NCBI GenBank assembly: GCA_038502055.1
Contig: JAXRKN010000036.1
Span: forward strand, 248,001-312,000
Length of the DNA stretch: 64,000 nt
Origin: Tanytarsus gracilentus
Taxonomy: Eukaryota; Arthropoda; Insecta; Diptera; Chironomidae
Direction: 5' to 3'
Each line of letters opens with the position of its first letter. The stretch's first letter is position 1. The translations under genes and the position numbers were made by a program. The notes below the pieces were generated by a model. That model worked only from the letters and a program-made list of their open reading frames with translations, had not been told where the DNA came from and did no database searches. This document shows positions 11,609 through 24,739 of this stretch, piece by piece.

Positions 11609-12971
11609 ATGACGTTTGAAGGGAGCAGACCTAAGCAGGTGCTTATTCTTCAGCCTCGTGGAAAGCCACTGTACGAGGATGGTAAGAAGTTTACTCGCAA
11701 TGTCGATTAAAACAATTGTAAAATTTAATTTTAATTTTTAAGGAACAACTTCATTTGGTCTTAAAATGCTTCAAACGATGGGATGGAAGAAAGGAAATGG
11801 ATTAGGAAAGAATCAGCAGGGAAATTTGGAGTTCATTCAAGTTCGCTATAAGAACAATGCAAGTGGCATAGGATTTGATCGATTAAAAGATAATCAATGG
11901 ACAGACACGGAACATAACTTTAATGAGTTGCTACAAAACCTTAATAATTCCAACTCAAATTCAAACGATGAGGATGAAGGCACAAAATCAACTAAAAAAT
12001 CATCCAAGAGCACTGCCAAATCCCTGGAAGAAATGTCAAAGCAATCGAGAGCCAGAGTTCACTATAAAAAATTCACAAAGGGCAAGGATGTCTATAAATA
12101 TAGTGAGAAGGATCTGGCAAATATTTTTGGGAAAAAATCGTTGAATGAAAGCGAGAAAGTTGTCATTGAAACAGTCGAATCCGAAGAAGATCAGCCAGAT
12201 CACTACGAGAGCAGCTCGATAGTGAATACAGGAATTTCCATTACCGACTACTTCAAACAAAAGATGAAAAAGAATAGCTCAGATGCTCCTGAAGAAGCAA
12301 TTGAAAAATCGCCAGATATTGAGACAGTCGACCAGGAATGTCAATCAAGTGAAGAAATCATGCCTAAAAAGAAGAAGAAAAATAAGTCGGATGTACTTGA
12401 GGAATCGCTAAGTGAAATCAAGACTAAAAAGAAGAAAAGTAAGCCAGCAATTGATGTTGAGGAAGAACCGATTCAATCTGAATTATCTACGGAAGTTACG
12501 AAAGTCAAAAAGAAGAAGAGGAAGCGTGATCCAATTGAAGAACCTCAGAAATCGGCTGTTGATGAAGCTGATTGTGTTGTTGAAGAAGTTAAAAAAATTA
12601 AAACAAAAGCTGTTGAAAGCACTGAAGGCGAAGTTTCAGAAAAATCATTGCCACTTAAACCTAATGAAACACTTCGAGGCGCCAATGCAATCTACAGCAC
12701 TGACATTATTCAAATACCAACATATGTCGCTCAAAAAATGTCCAAAATGACTGTCGATAAATTTGCACGCGCAAATCTTGGAAATATTGTTGGATATGGA
12801 ATGTCTGAGGAAATCGAGCTAAAAGTCATTCAAACAAAACTCGGCGACACTTCTCTCTCGACAGATAAGTACTCGATTTATAACATGGATAAAGTTTATA
12901 AGCCCAGAGTTAATCCACGAAAAATTCTATCTAAAATCAAGAAAACGAAGAAGAGTATTCAAGTGATATGA
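11609..12971 (+). CDS. PINX1: PINX1-type G-patch nucleolar protein
   Basis: Two exons, 11609-11681 and 11743-12971 (61-bp GT-AG intron, phase 1), encode 433 aa. PINX1 proteins are nucleolar G-patch proteins that act in rRNA maturation, and in vertebrates they also bind telomerase. The G-patch spans about residues 28-72, with GLKMLQTMGWKKGNGLGKNQ and KNNASGIGFD. It is followed by the PINX1-type linker ending HNFNELLQNLN. The block RARVHYKKFTKGKDVYKYSE...LANIFGKK near residues 110-140 is the feature that separates PINX1 from GPATCH4. A second PINX1-like motif, SITDYFKQKMKK, is near residue 180. The rest is acidic/lysine-rich with repeated KKKKK clusters, consistent with nucleolar targeting. The first 26 residues (MTFEGSRPKQVLILQPRGKP) replace the usual MSMLAERRRKQKW-type start. 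AATAAA overlaps the stop region. It converges on the DCAF11 gene, with 279 bp between stop codons. Confidence 0.85.
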
Positions 12972-13250
12972 AATAAAGTTTTTTTTATTAATATCAAACA
13001 ATTATTGTAACCAGTTTTGTTTTATTAGTACTTTTTTTTGTTTCACAAATTCATATGGAAATTTTTATTCGACACTATAATCGTGAAACATGCAATTTGT
13101 TAGTCTGGATGTTAAAATTATTTCTTAAAAAAAATTATCCAAATGCATGTTAAACTCACTGAAGTATTTTTCTCAAGACTCGAATTTAACGGTGAAGGAT
13201 ATAAAATATTGTTTCTAAAGTAATTTCGTGCCAATTTAAAAGAATACAAA

Positions 13251-15260
13251 TCAATTTCTTCGCGATGTCGAGGCTATTCTTTGTTGAGCTATTCTTCGTG
13301 ATCGTCTGAGTGGTGGCACATCCATTAAGTCTTGATCATTGTCTAAAAACGATCTCGCTCGTGTTGGACTGGTTGATCTTTTCTCTGTAAGTTTATCTTG
13401 AAATCGATTGATGTTAACACAAAAGTCCCACGAACACGTTAGAATCTCATTTCGTTTCGGATGCCAACTGTAATTTATTTTAAGTTATAATTAAATCAAC
13501 ATAAAAAATCAATAATTAACTCACCAAACATCACGAACAATGTCTTTGTGGCCTTCAATTGACGGAAGCATTTTACCGGTTAGGATATCGTAAACTAAAA
13601 AAAATTAATTAGATTCATTCTGTGACACATTAGATTCTTACTAATTAATCTTCCAGTTGCACATCCTGAGTAAATGTATCGCTGTCCTGTCGTCGCGACC
13701 GGTGAAAATTTTGCTCTTATTAAGCTCTTCTGTATGCGATGACCCTTAAACGTTACTATCGATGTGTCTCCTTCTATAGGTTTTGTCACGTTGTAATCTA
13801 AAAATAGTAAATTTAGTCATGCTCGCGTAGAAAGTGCATTACTTACATGATTTGGGCACTTTATCCCAGCGATAATCCCAATTCCGCGTTTGCATTGACG
13901 TTCTCATGTTCACCTCTGCTTCTCTCGGCGAGAAAGATCGCAAATCCCACAATTTAATTGATTGATCTTTTGAGTTTGAAAGAAGGTACCGTGCGTCATT
14001 CTTTGAATCAATGTATGTAATGCCATCAATATGACCCACGAGAACTCCTAAAATAATCAATTAAAAATTCAATTAATCGACCTAGTTTCAAGCAAATTTC
14101 TAACATACCCGATGGCTCCGGATTGTTTTCATTTAGGCACCTTCGATCCCAAACGCGAATACAGGCGTCATCACTTCCGGAATAAAATAAATTCTCATCG
14201 AGAAAGCCAACCGCGTTAACGTCCGTTACTTGGTCGTCATTTCGTACGGGAACTTTTAGAGTTCTGCTATCTTTTTCACGATCATAAATGTAGACACTCG
14301 AATCCGATCCACCACAAATAATTTCCTTTCCGTCGCGTGAGAAGGCCAATGCAAATGCTACGAGACAATTTATTTCATTTAATATCAAAGAGCGACGTTA
14401 TTATTTTATTATATTACCTCCAAATCGATTAACGCCCGTGTTTAAAGTCAAACAACGAACGTCTTCATCGTCGCCATCGACGGGACATATATGTAGGCAG
14501 TCTGACCACGTTGAGTAGGCAAAGTATTTATCACAAGGGCTAAATGCAATGTCCAGGAGACACCAACTAACGCATCTGGCATTTATGAAATTGATACGCT
14601 GATAACTTTCCGTTGAACTGTCGAAAATTCTTACAACTTGATCCTGAGAACCCGTTGCAAATCTACTGCCGTCGCTATTGAAATTACCGCAAAACACCTT
14701 ACTTGTAAGCATGGCCAATGATTGTGAACAGTGATTTGGGACGAATGTGTTGTTAATTTTACACTTTTGACTCCGCATATAAGATCCAGCGTTCTGTCTT
14801 GCATTGATGGTTTTAATTAGTGACCATTTAAAATCTTTTTCTTCGTCAACGAGTTGACCGAATCCGGAGCTCGATCTGATTTGATTATAAAGTTCTGTCT
14901 CCTAAAATTAGACACAAAAATTCATCAATTTAAAGAACTTTATATGACTTAATCAATATACTTTTAATTTCTTCATATCGGGACCTTTTGAAATTTTAGG
15001 GAGCTGACCGTCTCTTGTCTCGTGATTAGAAAGAATATTAATTTCTCCCGAATCAATTAGTTGTCGCAAAATTAGAACTAAATAGTGCTGCTGTAAATCA
15101 TCGTCTTGAATGTTTTGAAATAAATCATCATCAGAGTCGCTGCAATATCAATAAATTAGGACATAGATAATTGTGAAATATCAAAAATGGCTGTGATTAT
15201 ATTTTAGGCCACTTTAAAATATTACCTGACAGATTCAAGATTTTGATCGTTCTCGTCCAT
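13251..15260 (-). CDS. DCAF11: DDB1- and CUL4-associated factor 11 (WDR23), WD-repeat protein
   Basis: Eight exons, read from high to low coordinate: 15260-15226, 15139-14962, 14901-14418, 14357-14109, 14047-13847, 13797-13642, 13594-13525 and 13467-13251. Every junction is GT-AG and in phase, giving 529 aa. This matches DCAF11/WDR23 (about 550 aa), the substrate receptor of a CUL4-DDB1 ubiquitin ligase that targets the oxidative-stress factor Nrf2/SKN-1. The N-terminus is acidic (MDENDQNLESVSDSDDD). At least seven WD repeats follow, for example DGSRFATGSQDQVVRIFD, VGFLDENLFYSGSDDACIRVWDRR and YLLSNSKDQSIKLWDLR. The WDRR and WDLR endings fit the DxR motifs used to bind DDB1. The segments GQRYIYSGCATGRL and GHKDIVRDVCWHPKRNEILTCSWD are typical of this family. 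The tail is Arg/Ser-rich. Confidence 0.92.
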
Positions 15261-18200
15261 GTTGCTGAAGTAATTTCCCATAAAATTACTTATTCGCCTT
15301 TTAACAGTTAATTAAAATAGTTTTTAAAGCTCCACGACGCCAATTTTCTTCTTTAATCTAAAATTCTTTTCAATTTGCGATTTAAAAACAAAAAGTGAAT
15401 ATTTTTCAAACAAAGTTAGCCGCCCCTCAATAAGCTAAGACACAATCGTGTGGAATATTTGAAAAATTAATATACGTTACTTTTTTCAAATGTTTTATTT
15501 TTAATATTTAATTTAATTTTTAAAACCTATTAAAATTTTAATAAATTTTTGCACAATTTAAAAATTTCATCTTTTGCTGTAAATTTTTCAAATAATTTTA
15601 TAAAATATTCTTAATATTCACTCACCGACGCTATCACCCATCCAATTATGCGAGATGTCATTAATTCTCATTATAATCAATGAATGCTATTTACCTCATT
15701 ATTTATAACAAGTAATATTCATAATTTTATTCATGTCAAAAATTAAGACCTAATGGATGCCGAAAGCAATAACAAGGCGATTTATCAACACATTTCTTTT
15801 TAGTAAAAAGAAATAATTGAAAAGTGCCTGAAAACATAAGTGTCGTCTTACTGTAGCTCACACGAAAATCAAATGAGATCAAATGAAGTTTTAAAAAGAA
15901 TTAACCTTAACATTCTATCAACATACACTCATCATCTCCTCCGAGAGCAATAATTCATCAATCAAATTTCAAGACTTTTTTACTACCATCTCGTTACATC
16001 ACCGACATATGATACATTTTTTTAAGGAATCCCAAAAACTTATTTTTTACAACTTCCGTGTATGCACACACAAACACATGAATTAACAGTTGCTATCACA
16101 TTTTATGATGATTTAAAATCACAAAATAAATTAGAACGCATAAAAAGTTTTAAATTTTATTCCTGGCGTCTCAATTCAAATTTCGCCCAAAAGAGACGGA
16201 AAAGATTATTTTCATGAAATGAAAACATTCTATACAGTTCAATGAAAAAAGTAAATTGATCGTGAGACAGATTTTTGTGTAGTTGTGACATTTGACACTT
16301 GTAGCGATTTAATCAAGCTAAGCTTTTAAAAGAAAGAAAAACATGTGTAAGTCACTCGTGATGGGAAGTTTGTGGAGATTGATTAAGATCAATGAAAACT
16401 GCACCGACAGTTATGGGTTGGGAAGTTTAAAAAGCAATTGAATAAATCTTTCAACTTGCGCGCATGACATTAATGTGTCTCTCATTCGCTCATTCGTGAC
16501 TTTCTCTCCACAATAATGATGGGGTTGAAAGGATATTTTGTAGCGGACGTTAATTAAATAAATAATTTTCAAACAAATCCCAGAATTTAAGGAAATTGTT
16601 TCTATAGATACATTTCTCTCCTAATTGGAATCATCATTTTTGGTTGTGATGGGTTGGCACGTGTAATGTGCGTTGTAATCTCTTGATTTAATTTAAAAGT
16701 AAATTATACCTGTTATGCATGCTAAAATAAGCGTGTGCTCGACGGTTGGTTTGGGAAAACAAAATCTTTCTCATTTAATTAATTGTGAAAAATAAAATTT
16801 CATGTCTACAACCCCAATAATTTCGTGCTAAAAATTTAATGTTGTAATATAATAATGTAAAATAACCGAAGCGTATCATAAAGAATGTGTTGAAGAGACA
16901 AATTGAATCATCCCGGATGATAACATCGTCCCCAGATGTCAAGGATAATAAAACAGCAACATGAAAATTTATTGAGCTTTCCCTAGAGATCAAATTAGGA
17001 GGAATTTTTCACTTAAACATATCATTAGAGTCTTGATAAAAAAATGATGCCGAGCGATAATAAAATTTATGACGCTCACTGTGCGCAGCATTTTTTTTAA
17101 ACGCCACTTTAAATTTATATTATACACAATTCGTTTCCATATCGTCGTCATCAGAGGCGATAATTGAAAGTGCGGCACTTGAGCATTATTAACATCAAGT
17201 CTCATTAGATTTTACGAACATATGTTTTCATGCATCCCTATGTGTGTGATTTTTATCATTTACGAGTTGAGTGTATGTAAGGAAGCTATTTAATAATAAC
17301 GAGCGGCTCTTCACGGTGCGGCATAGACCTAAAATGAACATTATAATTTGAGGGGTTGTTTGAGGGTTGTTTACAATAACAATTTTCTCTCTCTATGCTC
17401 TTTATATTATTAATGTTTTTTGTTGTTCAGATTTCATCCAATTCAGGTTGAGTGAGGAGAGAGCGGCAACAAGAGGCCCTTGAGGAAAAAAGGTTGCTAG
17501 GCACTTCAATACCAAATAAAAGTCAGATTAACGACACTGTTTTTATCCTTTTGATGAGATAAAGAATTTTCCGACATGTGACGGCATTTAATTTTTTTGT
17601 TTTTTAGAAAAATTTATTGAAAAAAATAGCGACGGGAAAAAATATTTAAAAAAAAAATCCGTCAAAATTTAAATTTTTAACCACACAAAAATAATTTCAC
17701 TTGAATTTTCCAAATAAATAAAAAAACTTTGTGGAAAATCCCTCAACATTGAGCACTGTGAGAGCGAGAGAATCAAAAGACATAGAAGTGCGTTAAATAT
17801 ATTTTATTTTATTTTTTCAGGATGAAGAAGGAAAGAATTGTTGAAAAAGTGCTTCCTGATTATGAGTAATTCGATACCGAAATAAAATTTAACGTCACTA
17901 AAAAAGAATGAGCGAGACTGCAACGAGCGGCCCTGAGGGAGGGGAAGGAAAATTTTCCCGCATAATGTCACTTTTTGATCTAACTTGCCACCACCGAGCA
18001 ATGTCGTTGTCGCTTCTCGATGAATTTGCTTTAAAATCAATTTCTTCTGAATTAATTAAAAAGAGCTAGAATCCATAATGTTAGAGGTTCAATAGAGATG
18101 TAATTTATTAATTTATTTATCGCTGGTGCTGAAATATTCTAAAATCAAACATGCGGGCTGAGAATAATTCTTAGAAAGCTTTAAGCACGCTTGGCTTGAT

Positions 18201-21200
18201 TCCTTTGAATTTACGTTTAGTTGACCATCAAGTGTTAAGAAAATTTTCAATTTTTAATATGAAAAAGGTTCGATCTCTCTCGCGTGTGTGTTTCAGATAA
18301 TCGAACATGTACATTTTTAGTTAATTTGTTCCTTCTTTATTCCTTCGTTCACCTTGCTGTCGCTAATGTTGTTGCAGAGAGAAGAAGGAAAAGAGGCAGA
18401 GAGAGAGAGACTCAGACGAATCACTTTCGATTGATTAGGTTTTGTGTCAATTTAAATCAATATCTTGTCGCATTATTTTGCATATATATATTTTGTTATA
18501 AGAATTCGACGATGTTGGTCGAGAGAGAAGGCACGCAGCGGATAAGAAATTGCTTCTGATAAATCATGGGGAGAATATCGTGTGCAATTATAATTATTTT
18601 CTTTCTCTTCTTTTAAACATATACTTTTATTACTCATCGCAGTGTTGACGAGCGACTGATAATAAATTAAAAATGACTTTTTTTATTGCCACATGAATAT
18701 CTCTCACTGGATTTCTCGAGCTCTTTCGAGAAGTTAAATATCCACAGCAGTTCTTTTTTGTTTCGTGGCGAGGAGAATTCTTATCTTGATTTTGCAATCT
18801 AAAAATCATTTTTCCTTTCTCTCTCTCTCTCCACACACTAAATACACATGCAAATAGGCATGTAAGAGACAAAATAAAATTAAGCATTTTATAATTTATC
18901 TATTCGAATAACAATAAATAAGATGAACGAAGACAGAAGAGGAGAGCATTCGTTTATTTTCTCGTTCCATCTCGCTCATTTAGAAAAATAATAAAAAAAA
19001 TCTTTAAAATATACAGAACGAGTTATTGACAAATTATTTAACACCATCCTTGCTCGCCACGAGAGTAAAAAAATATTCACACGAAACACTTTGACGTCGT
19101 GTGATCATCGTCTCCATAAGGTTCCATTGACCGGAACTAAAAACTAAAATAATCTTCATCAATAAATGATCGCACACACTCGAAGGCATATATTGATTAG
19201 TTTTATCACACAGTGACACCATACGGACGCAATGCTGCTCTCAATCGAGCAAAGTGGAAGGAGAAAAATCTCAAGCTGGTATCATGTATCAAAATCTCAT
19301 AAAATCATTAAACTTTGTGTTTCTTTAAATCATGAATGTATAAAAAGAGATTTTTCTTCTTTCTCCAAACACGTGTGTGGGCAATGTGAATTTTACAATA
19401 AAAAATCGACGCACGATTGATTCAAAGTAATTCTATTAAAAAATTTAAATTAATAAAATACGTTAGATTTTTTTAAAAAAATTTCTTTGTTGAATATAAA
19501 TTTTAGAGAAATTTTAAAAAAAATTTGAGAAAACTATTTGAAATTGTAGACATAATGACGCAACGGTTCAAATTACAAATTTTTTTATGGTAAATATCTC
19601 ACTTAAAAAAAGAAGAAACATCCCAAAAAACACATTTGATTTAACAAGATTATTTCGAATGAAGAACGATTTTAGTAAATTGTTATGTAAATGACGCTTC
19701 ATTTGTTTGGATGCTGGCGCCTCTTGCTAGCATGTGTACAAAATGAATTTGTTTATTAAATTTGCAGAGATTTTCTCTTCGCTTCGAATTTTGTCATGAC
19801 AAAAAAAATTTAATGACGATTTAAAAAAAATAATTATTTTTACTCCGCTGCATCATCCCGAAATAATGAATTCAATGTTGGAAAGGTAATTTTTAGAGAC
19901 GAAGGAAAAAATGCATAACATCGAGTTATCTCTTTCTGTCTCACATGTTACTATGAATCTAAATGGGCGTTCTCGAAATAACATTAATCTTTTTCCTCTT
20001 TGCGCCAATCGCATTTTCTTCTCTTTCACAGCGCTCTCTTTTTCCTCTCTGTCTCTCATTCATGCTACCCCTCGTGTCGTTCCGCAACCGAACAAAATTT
20101 TATTATTGCGTACAATTATTTCTCTACAGTGAAGTGCTGAAAGATGCCAATTTCTTACATTTTTTTTAAAGAATTCAATTTGAGATTATTTAAATTTATA
20201 TATGAAATCGAGGCAGTCATGGCAACAGGTTCACGACATCTGATACATAATTAAAACTATTCCTTTTTTAACTCGTTCCGTGAAATATCTTTAAAATTTA
20301 TTGCAACAATTTTGTTATGGTGACATGAATCGAGATGCAAAATTGACGATCGAAATAAATCAACTTTTCACTCTAGATTTTTTTTTCGTGCAAATTTGAC
20401 AAGCTTAAAAAAGAATTTTTTCACCATGCGAGCGTTTGTTTTATGGGATAAATTGGGTGGGCATTAGAAAGAATAATTTATGACTGTTGAAAAATTGAAT
20501 TATAAGCTCTGCGTGAATCAAAGTGTCAGTAAAAACAAATAAAATTGTCAAACATTTCGTGGTGTGTTTATGATGGTTCTTTATGGCACCATTCTCTCTC
20601 TCTCCCGTGTGAAACGAGAAGAGAAGAAGATAAAAAATAAATATAATAATGAAAATGATGTTTTATACTCACATTATTTTCTCCGAGATCAAATTTTAAT
20701 TTTTTTTTATAAACTTTTTTCCCAACACAAATTTTTGAGTGAAAAAAATTATTGGGAGAAAAGTGAGGTTCATTAAAAAACTATTATTGAAGACTTTTAT
20801 GTGTAATTTTGTGACTGAACAATGGCATTTATTGGAACATGTCATTGTAGTGCTCGTTGACAAGTCTATCATATCATTCATTCATTCTCTGTTGTATTCA
20901 CGAAATACTTATGGGACGAAAAAAAAATTGTTTTGATGAACAAAAAAGTGAGAGGATGTTGAATGAAGAGCATTTAAGGTAAAAGGAAGTAAGAGGAGGC
21001 ATGTCGACCTTTATTTGAAGTATTGAAAAAAAAGACATGTAACAGATTATGACGATTAAGATCTAAGTTTTCAATAATGCACTTTTTGAGTCTTTTTGTC
21101 ATTTTTTTTCTCTTTAAGGATTTTCGGATGGATTTTTTTGATAAAACGATTATTAAAGAGAAACATTAAAATTGTCAGGATGAATTTTTTTATCAAGTAA

Positions 21201-23700
21201 TTTGAGAAAGTTCTTAATTTTCTGGAGCAACTCGGAAAAATTTTTCATTCATTGAAATTTTTGTGAACTTGTAAAACTTCTTTTAATTTTAAAATATTGA
21301 AATTGCTATTTGTGTTCATGTATCCGGTCAAGTTTGTTCTTGTGCGTTTATTAATAAGCATTTACTTGCGAGGTTTCACCATGTATGCACACATGATTTA
21401 ACAAACGTATATATGAAGCTTACTATAAAAGCCTTACAAGAACATTAACGCTAAAATTTTATGAAGAAGCGAGTGGTAAAATTTTATTGGCGTTCTCGGA
21501 TCAAGATTGCTGCTTTGAATTATGTCCACTCGCTCTCTCGAAGGCAATCAATTAATTATTTAAACAATGCAAATTATTTGTCATTTTATCAAAAAACAAT
21601 TCTCACTTCCTTTATTAATAACCTTTCACTAAGACGATTTTTAGCGCACGCTGTTTCATAGTTAGTGTTTGATCAAACTTCAAGATTTAATCGATGAACC
21701 CGAGAAATGAAAAAAGACCGTTTAAAATTGCTTTGTCTGACACGCCACATGAAAGTTTAAATTTTTATCCAAAAGAAAGTGTGAGAAATTCTTTAAAATT
21801 TAATAAATTATTTTTCAACTGAATTTAAATTGTTTATTTTCGACTGTGTGCTCCCCTCGCGTTAAACACGCTCGCATCAAGATGAAATTTGATTTTAAAA
21901 TTTTATTCTTCTTTTTCAATTTTCTTATTGCATAAATTTACATCCATTAATCGCAACAAAATGATAAAATCTTTCTCTCATGAGGCCAAAAGAGAAAAAT
22001 ATGAGCCTTTGAGTTATGACCGAATCGTTTCGTTAATTTTATAAGAATTTAATTGAAGACACGAAAGGGAATTTTTTTCATTAAAAAAAAGGTTGAAAAA
22101 ATTGTGCAGTCTGTGGGGTTAATTTTTTTTAAAATAGAAAGAGTTAAAATTCCCCGAAGTTAATTTTCTAAGGCTTCAAATATTGTATTTTATTTTCCAA
22201 AAGGTGCTGCATGAACAACAATTTGCATCTATGCACTTATAAGGCGTTGAATTATTTCCTTCTCAAAAAATCGAAAATAAAATATATTTTAAAGATTAAC
22301 AATAGCATTAAATTTGAGACCCAGACAAGGTTTAGAAATCGTTCGAATGGAAGAAATCAAGATAGGGTAAGTAGAGAGAGTGAGGAGAAAAGAGCAACGT
22401 GTACCTTTTTTTTGCAGTCGTAAAAAAGGACTTGAAAATTGTTTGCAAAATAAAGGAATTTTCGGATTTCTCGAGATTATCATATAATGATGCCTTAAAG
22501 AGGATCAAGTTGTAGTTAAACTCTCGGAAAATGTAATTATATGAGATATATTTGTATGGAGGAGAGAACACAAACATTTTTCTTTAACAGCAAGAGATTT
22601 AGGCATCATAAAAATCTCTTGTACAAGTCAAACCACCATGAAATTTGGCTGCCGATGAAAACTAAGAAGCTACTGAATTATAAAGAAGGATAAAAGAAAC
22701 CATAATTAAATTTCTTCAAAAAACTAGCCTCGTTTGTTATGCGCTACTGATTTTTTATTCCTTTTAGATTTTTCAGATGAGGGAAAAAAATTTATATATG
22801 ATTTTTTGATTGACGTGGGCCCTCTAAAAAATGCTCAAAGAGAAACCTTCTTTTATCCTCAAACGCTGTTCTTTTTTCTCCCTTCTCTCTTACTCTCACA
22901 ATCTAATTTAGCTCTCTCTCAGTCGTTCCCGTTGCGAAGCAACAGATGTTGTGTAAAAAAAACGGATATTAAATCTCTACCCCACTTCCCTCCCCATCAT
23001 CCCAATCTTGAAAATCATAATAAAATATCTATTAATAAAAAAAAAAAACAACATACGAATTTCTCAATTCTCAAGTAAATTCGTCCTCATTCATTCATTT
23101 TTTTCAAATTTTTTTAAAATTAATATAAATTTATAGAAAAAGGATAAATAAAATAATAAAAAAATTTAAAATCTTCTTTTTTATATTAATAAATAAATAA
23201 AATTTTATTTTATTTTTTATATTAAATTAAACTAAATTTTATTTTTTATCCAACATATTAAACATATTATGCAATCTTGAATATTTATATTGATTTAATC
23301 AAATTATATTTTAAAAAAACAAAAAAAATTACCCTCCCTTTTCTATATTTGGATTTAAATAAATAATTCTTCAATATTATACATATTTTAATATTTCATA
23401 AAAAATAAAAATTATTTTAATTTAAATATAACAAAATTATAAAAATTAAAATTTTACTATTTTATTTTATTTAATACTTTTCCTGCGAAATACCTATTTA
23501 AAAGAGAATTTTTAAATTTTTTTCTTATTTTATTCTCAGATATAAAAAAAATTTATTAAAACCATGCACTGTGTATGGTCGGTTTGCAATCAATTTACAT
23601 TATGCTCTGGTTCACTTCTCGAAAAATTAGAAATTTCTTAGAACTTAAGCGGCCACATTGTGTATGTGAACGGCGTCACTTTTTGATTTCCTTTTGAGGG
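15261..23700. other. 8.4 kb gene-poor AT-rich interval
   Basis: Open frames here are all under about 115 codons, in AT-rich or CT/GA simple-sequence stretches, and none gives a recognisable or splice-supported product. I could not identify tRNA or other RNA genes. It lies upstream of DCAF11 and downstream of eya. It may hold regulatory DNA or long unannotated non-coding transcripts, but the sequence alone does not show this. Confidence 0.45.
23090..23560. repeat. Low-complexity, almost pure A/T block
   Basis: About 470 bp are composed nearly entirely of A and T (TTTTATTTTA, AATAAATAAA and similar), far above the surrounding AT level. There is no clear unit period. It directly precedes the unusual 23.7-24.7 kb segment containing the minisatellite. 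Confidence 0.6.
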
Positions 23701-24000
23701 TTCGAGAAATTTTCTGTAAACAATTTTTTACGTAACCCACAAAAGTGTGTAACCTTATATGCTCGTATTTCCTCTCTTCCTCCTCCTCCTTCCTTCAGAT
23801 CTCGGCCCCTGGACCGCCAGAGACTTCGGTTTTCGCCAGATGGTACTCTAAGGGTCTATATTCCCATTTTAGAATTTTTCAGTCATACACAGTCGTGCCA
23901 TGGACCCCTAATGTTCATTTTTCATACAAATTTTCTCTTATGTGGCTTCATGGGTATCGTTGAACTCGGAATTTGATCAGGAATCGATTGGCATGGATCT

Positions 24001-24525
24001 GAAAATGGAACACTGTGGAAAATGGAACATGGTGGAAAATGGAAATGGTGGAAAATGAACAAGTGAAAATGGAACAAGTGGAAAATGAAACATAGTGAAA
24101 ATGGACATGGTGAAAATGGAACATGGTGGAAAATGGAAAATGGTGAAAATGAAATGGTGAAAAATTGAACATGGTGGAAAATGCAACATGGTGGAAAATG
24201 GAACACAATGGAAAATGGAACATAGTGGAAAATGAAACATAGTGAAGAATGGAACATAGTGGAAAATGGTGGGAAATGGGACATGGTGGAAAATGAAACC
24301 TGGTGGAAAATGAAACCTGGTGGAAAATGGAACATGGTGGAAAATGGAACATGGCTGAAAATGGAACAAAGTGGAAAATGGCATGTGAAAAATGCGTGCT
24401 GAGGGAAATGTGGAAAATGGAACAAAGTGAAAATGGACATGATGGGAAATGTTACAATTGAGCCAAATAGAAATAATGATACACAATGGAAAATAAAAAT
24501 GTGGAAAATGGAACATAGTGGCAAA
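24001..24525. repeat. Minisatellite with 17-bp unit GGAAAATGGAACATGGT
   Basis: Roughly 30 degenerate tandem copies of a unit near GGAAAATGGAACATGGT are present, with common variants in which ACATAG or ACACAAT replaces ACATGG and some units are shortened by one or two bases. Since 17 is not a multiple of 3 and the unit holds no stop on the minus strand, all three minus frames stay open. They give long His/Phe/Pro-rich ORFs (up to 271 codons) that should not be read as genes. The flanks are different from the surrounding AT-rich DNA and contain an ACCCAC-GA-GTGGGT palindrome near 24640. Confidence 0.85.
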
Positions 24526-24739
24526 TGACTTTCCCAAAAAAATATTTTCTTATGCTTCCCTTTTGGCTTCCCAAAAAAATCTTCCCCATAATTACATTTC
24601 CAATACTGATCTGTTACAAGTGGGTTACGCGGCAACACCCACGAGTGGGTTTTGAAACAATTTTTTTTATGATTTTCTCTTAAAATATGCAGACCTCTTA
24701 ATTCTGTCGAAATTGACAGCTGTATGATATTTACCACTT

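Noticed and set aside
22734..23078. 114-codon plus-strand ORF
   Set aside because: It is composed of low-complexity CT-rich and poly-A sequence, with no conserved motif or gene context.
24001..24525. CRISPR-like array
   Set aside because: The repeats are contiguous with no spacers, and the genome is eukaryotic.
23922..24737. Long overlapping minus-strand ORFs (up to 271 codons, repetitive FHFPPCSIFHH-like peptides)
   Set aside because: They are by-products of a 17-bp tandem repeat with no stop in any minus frame. They lack splice context and sequence complexity.
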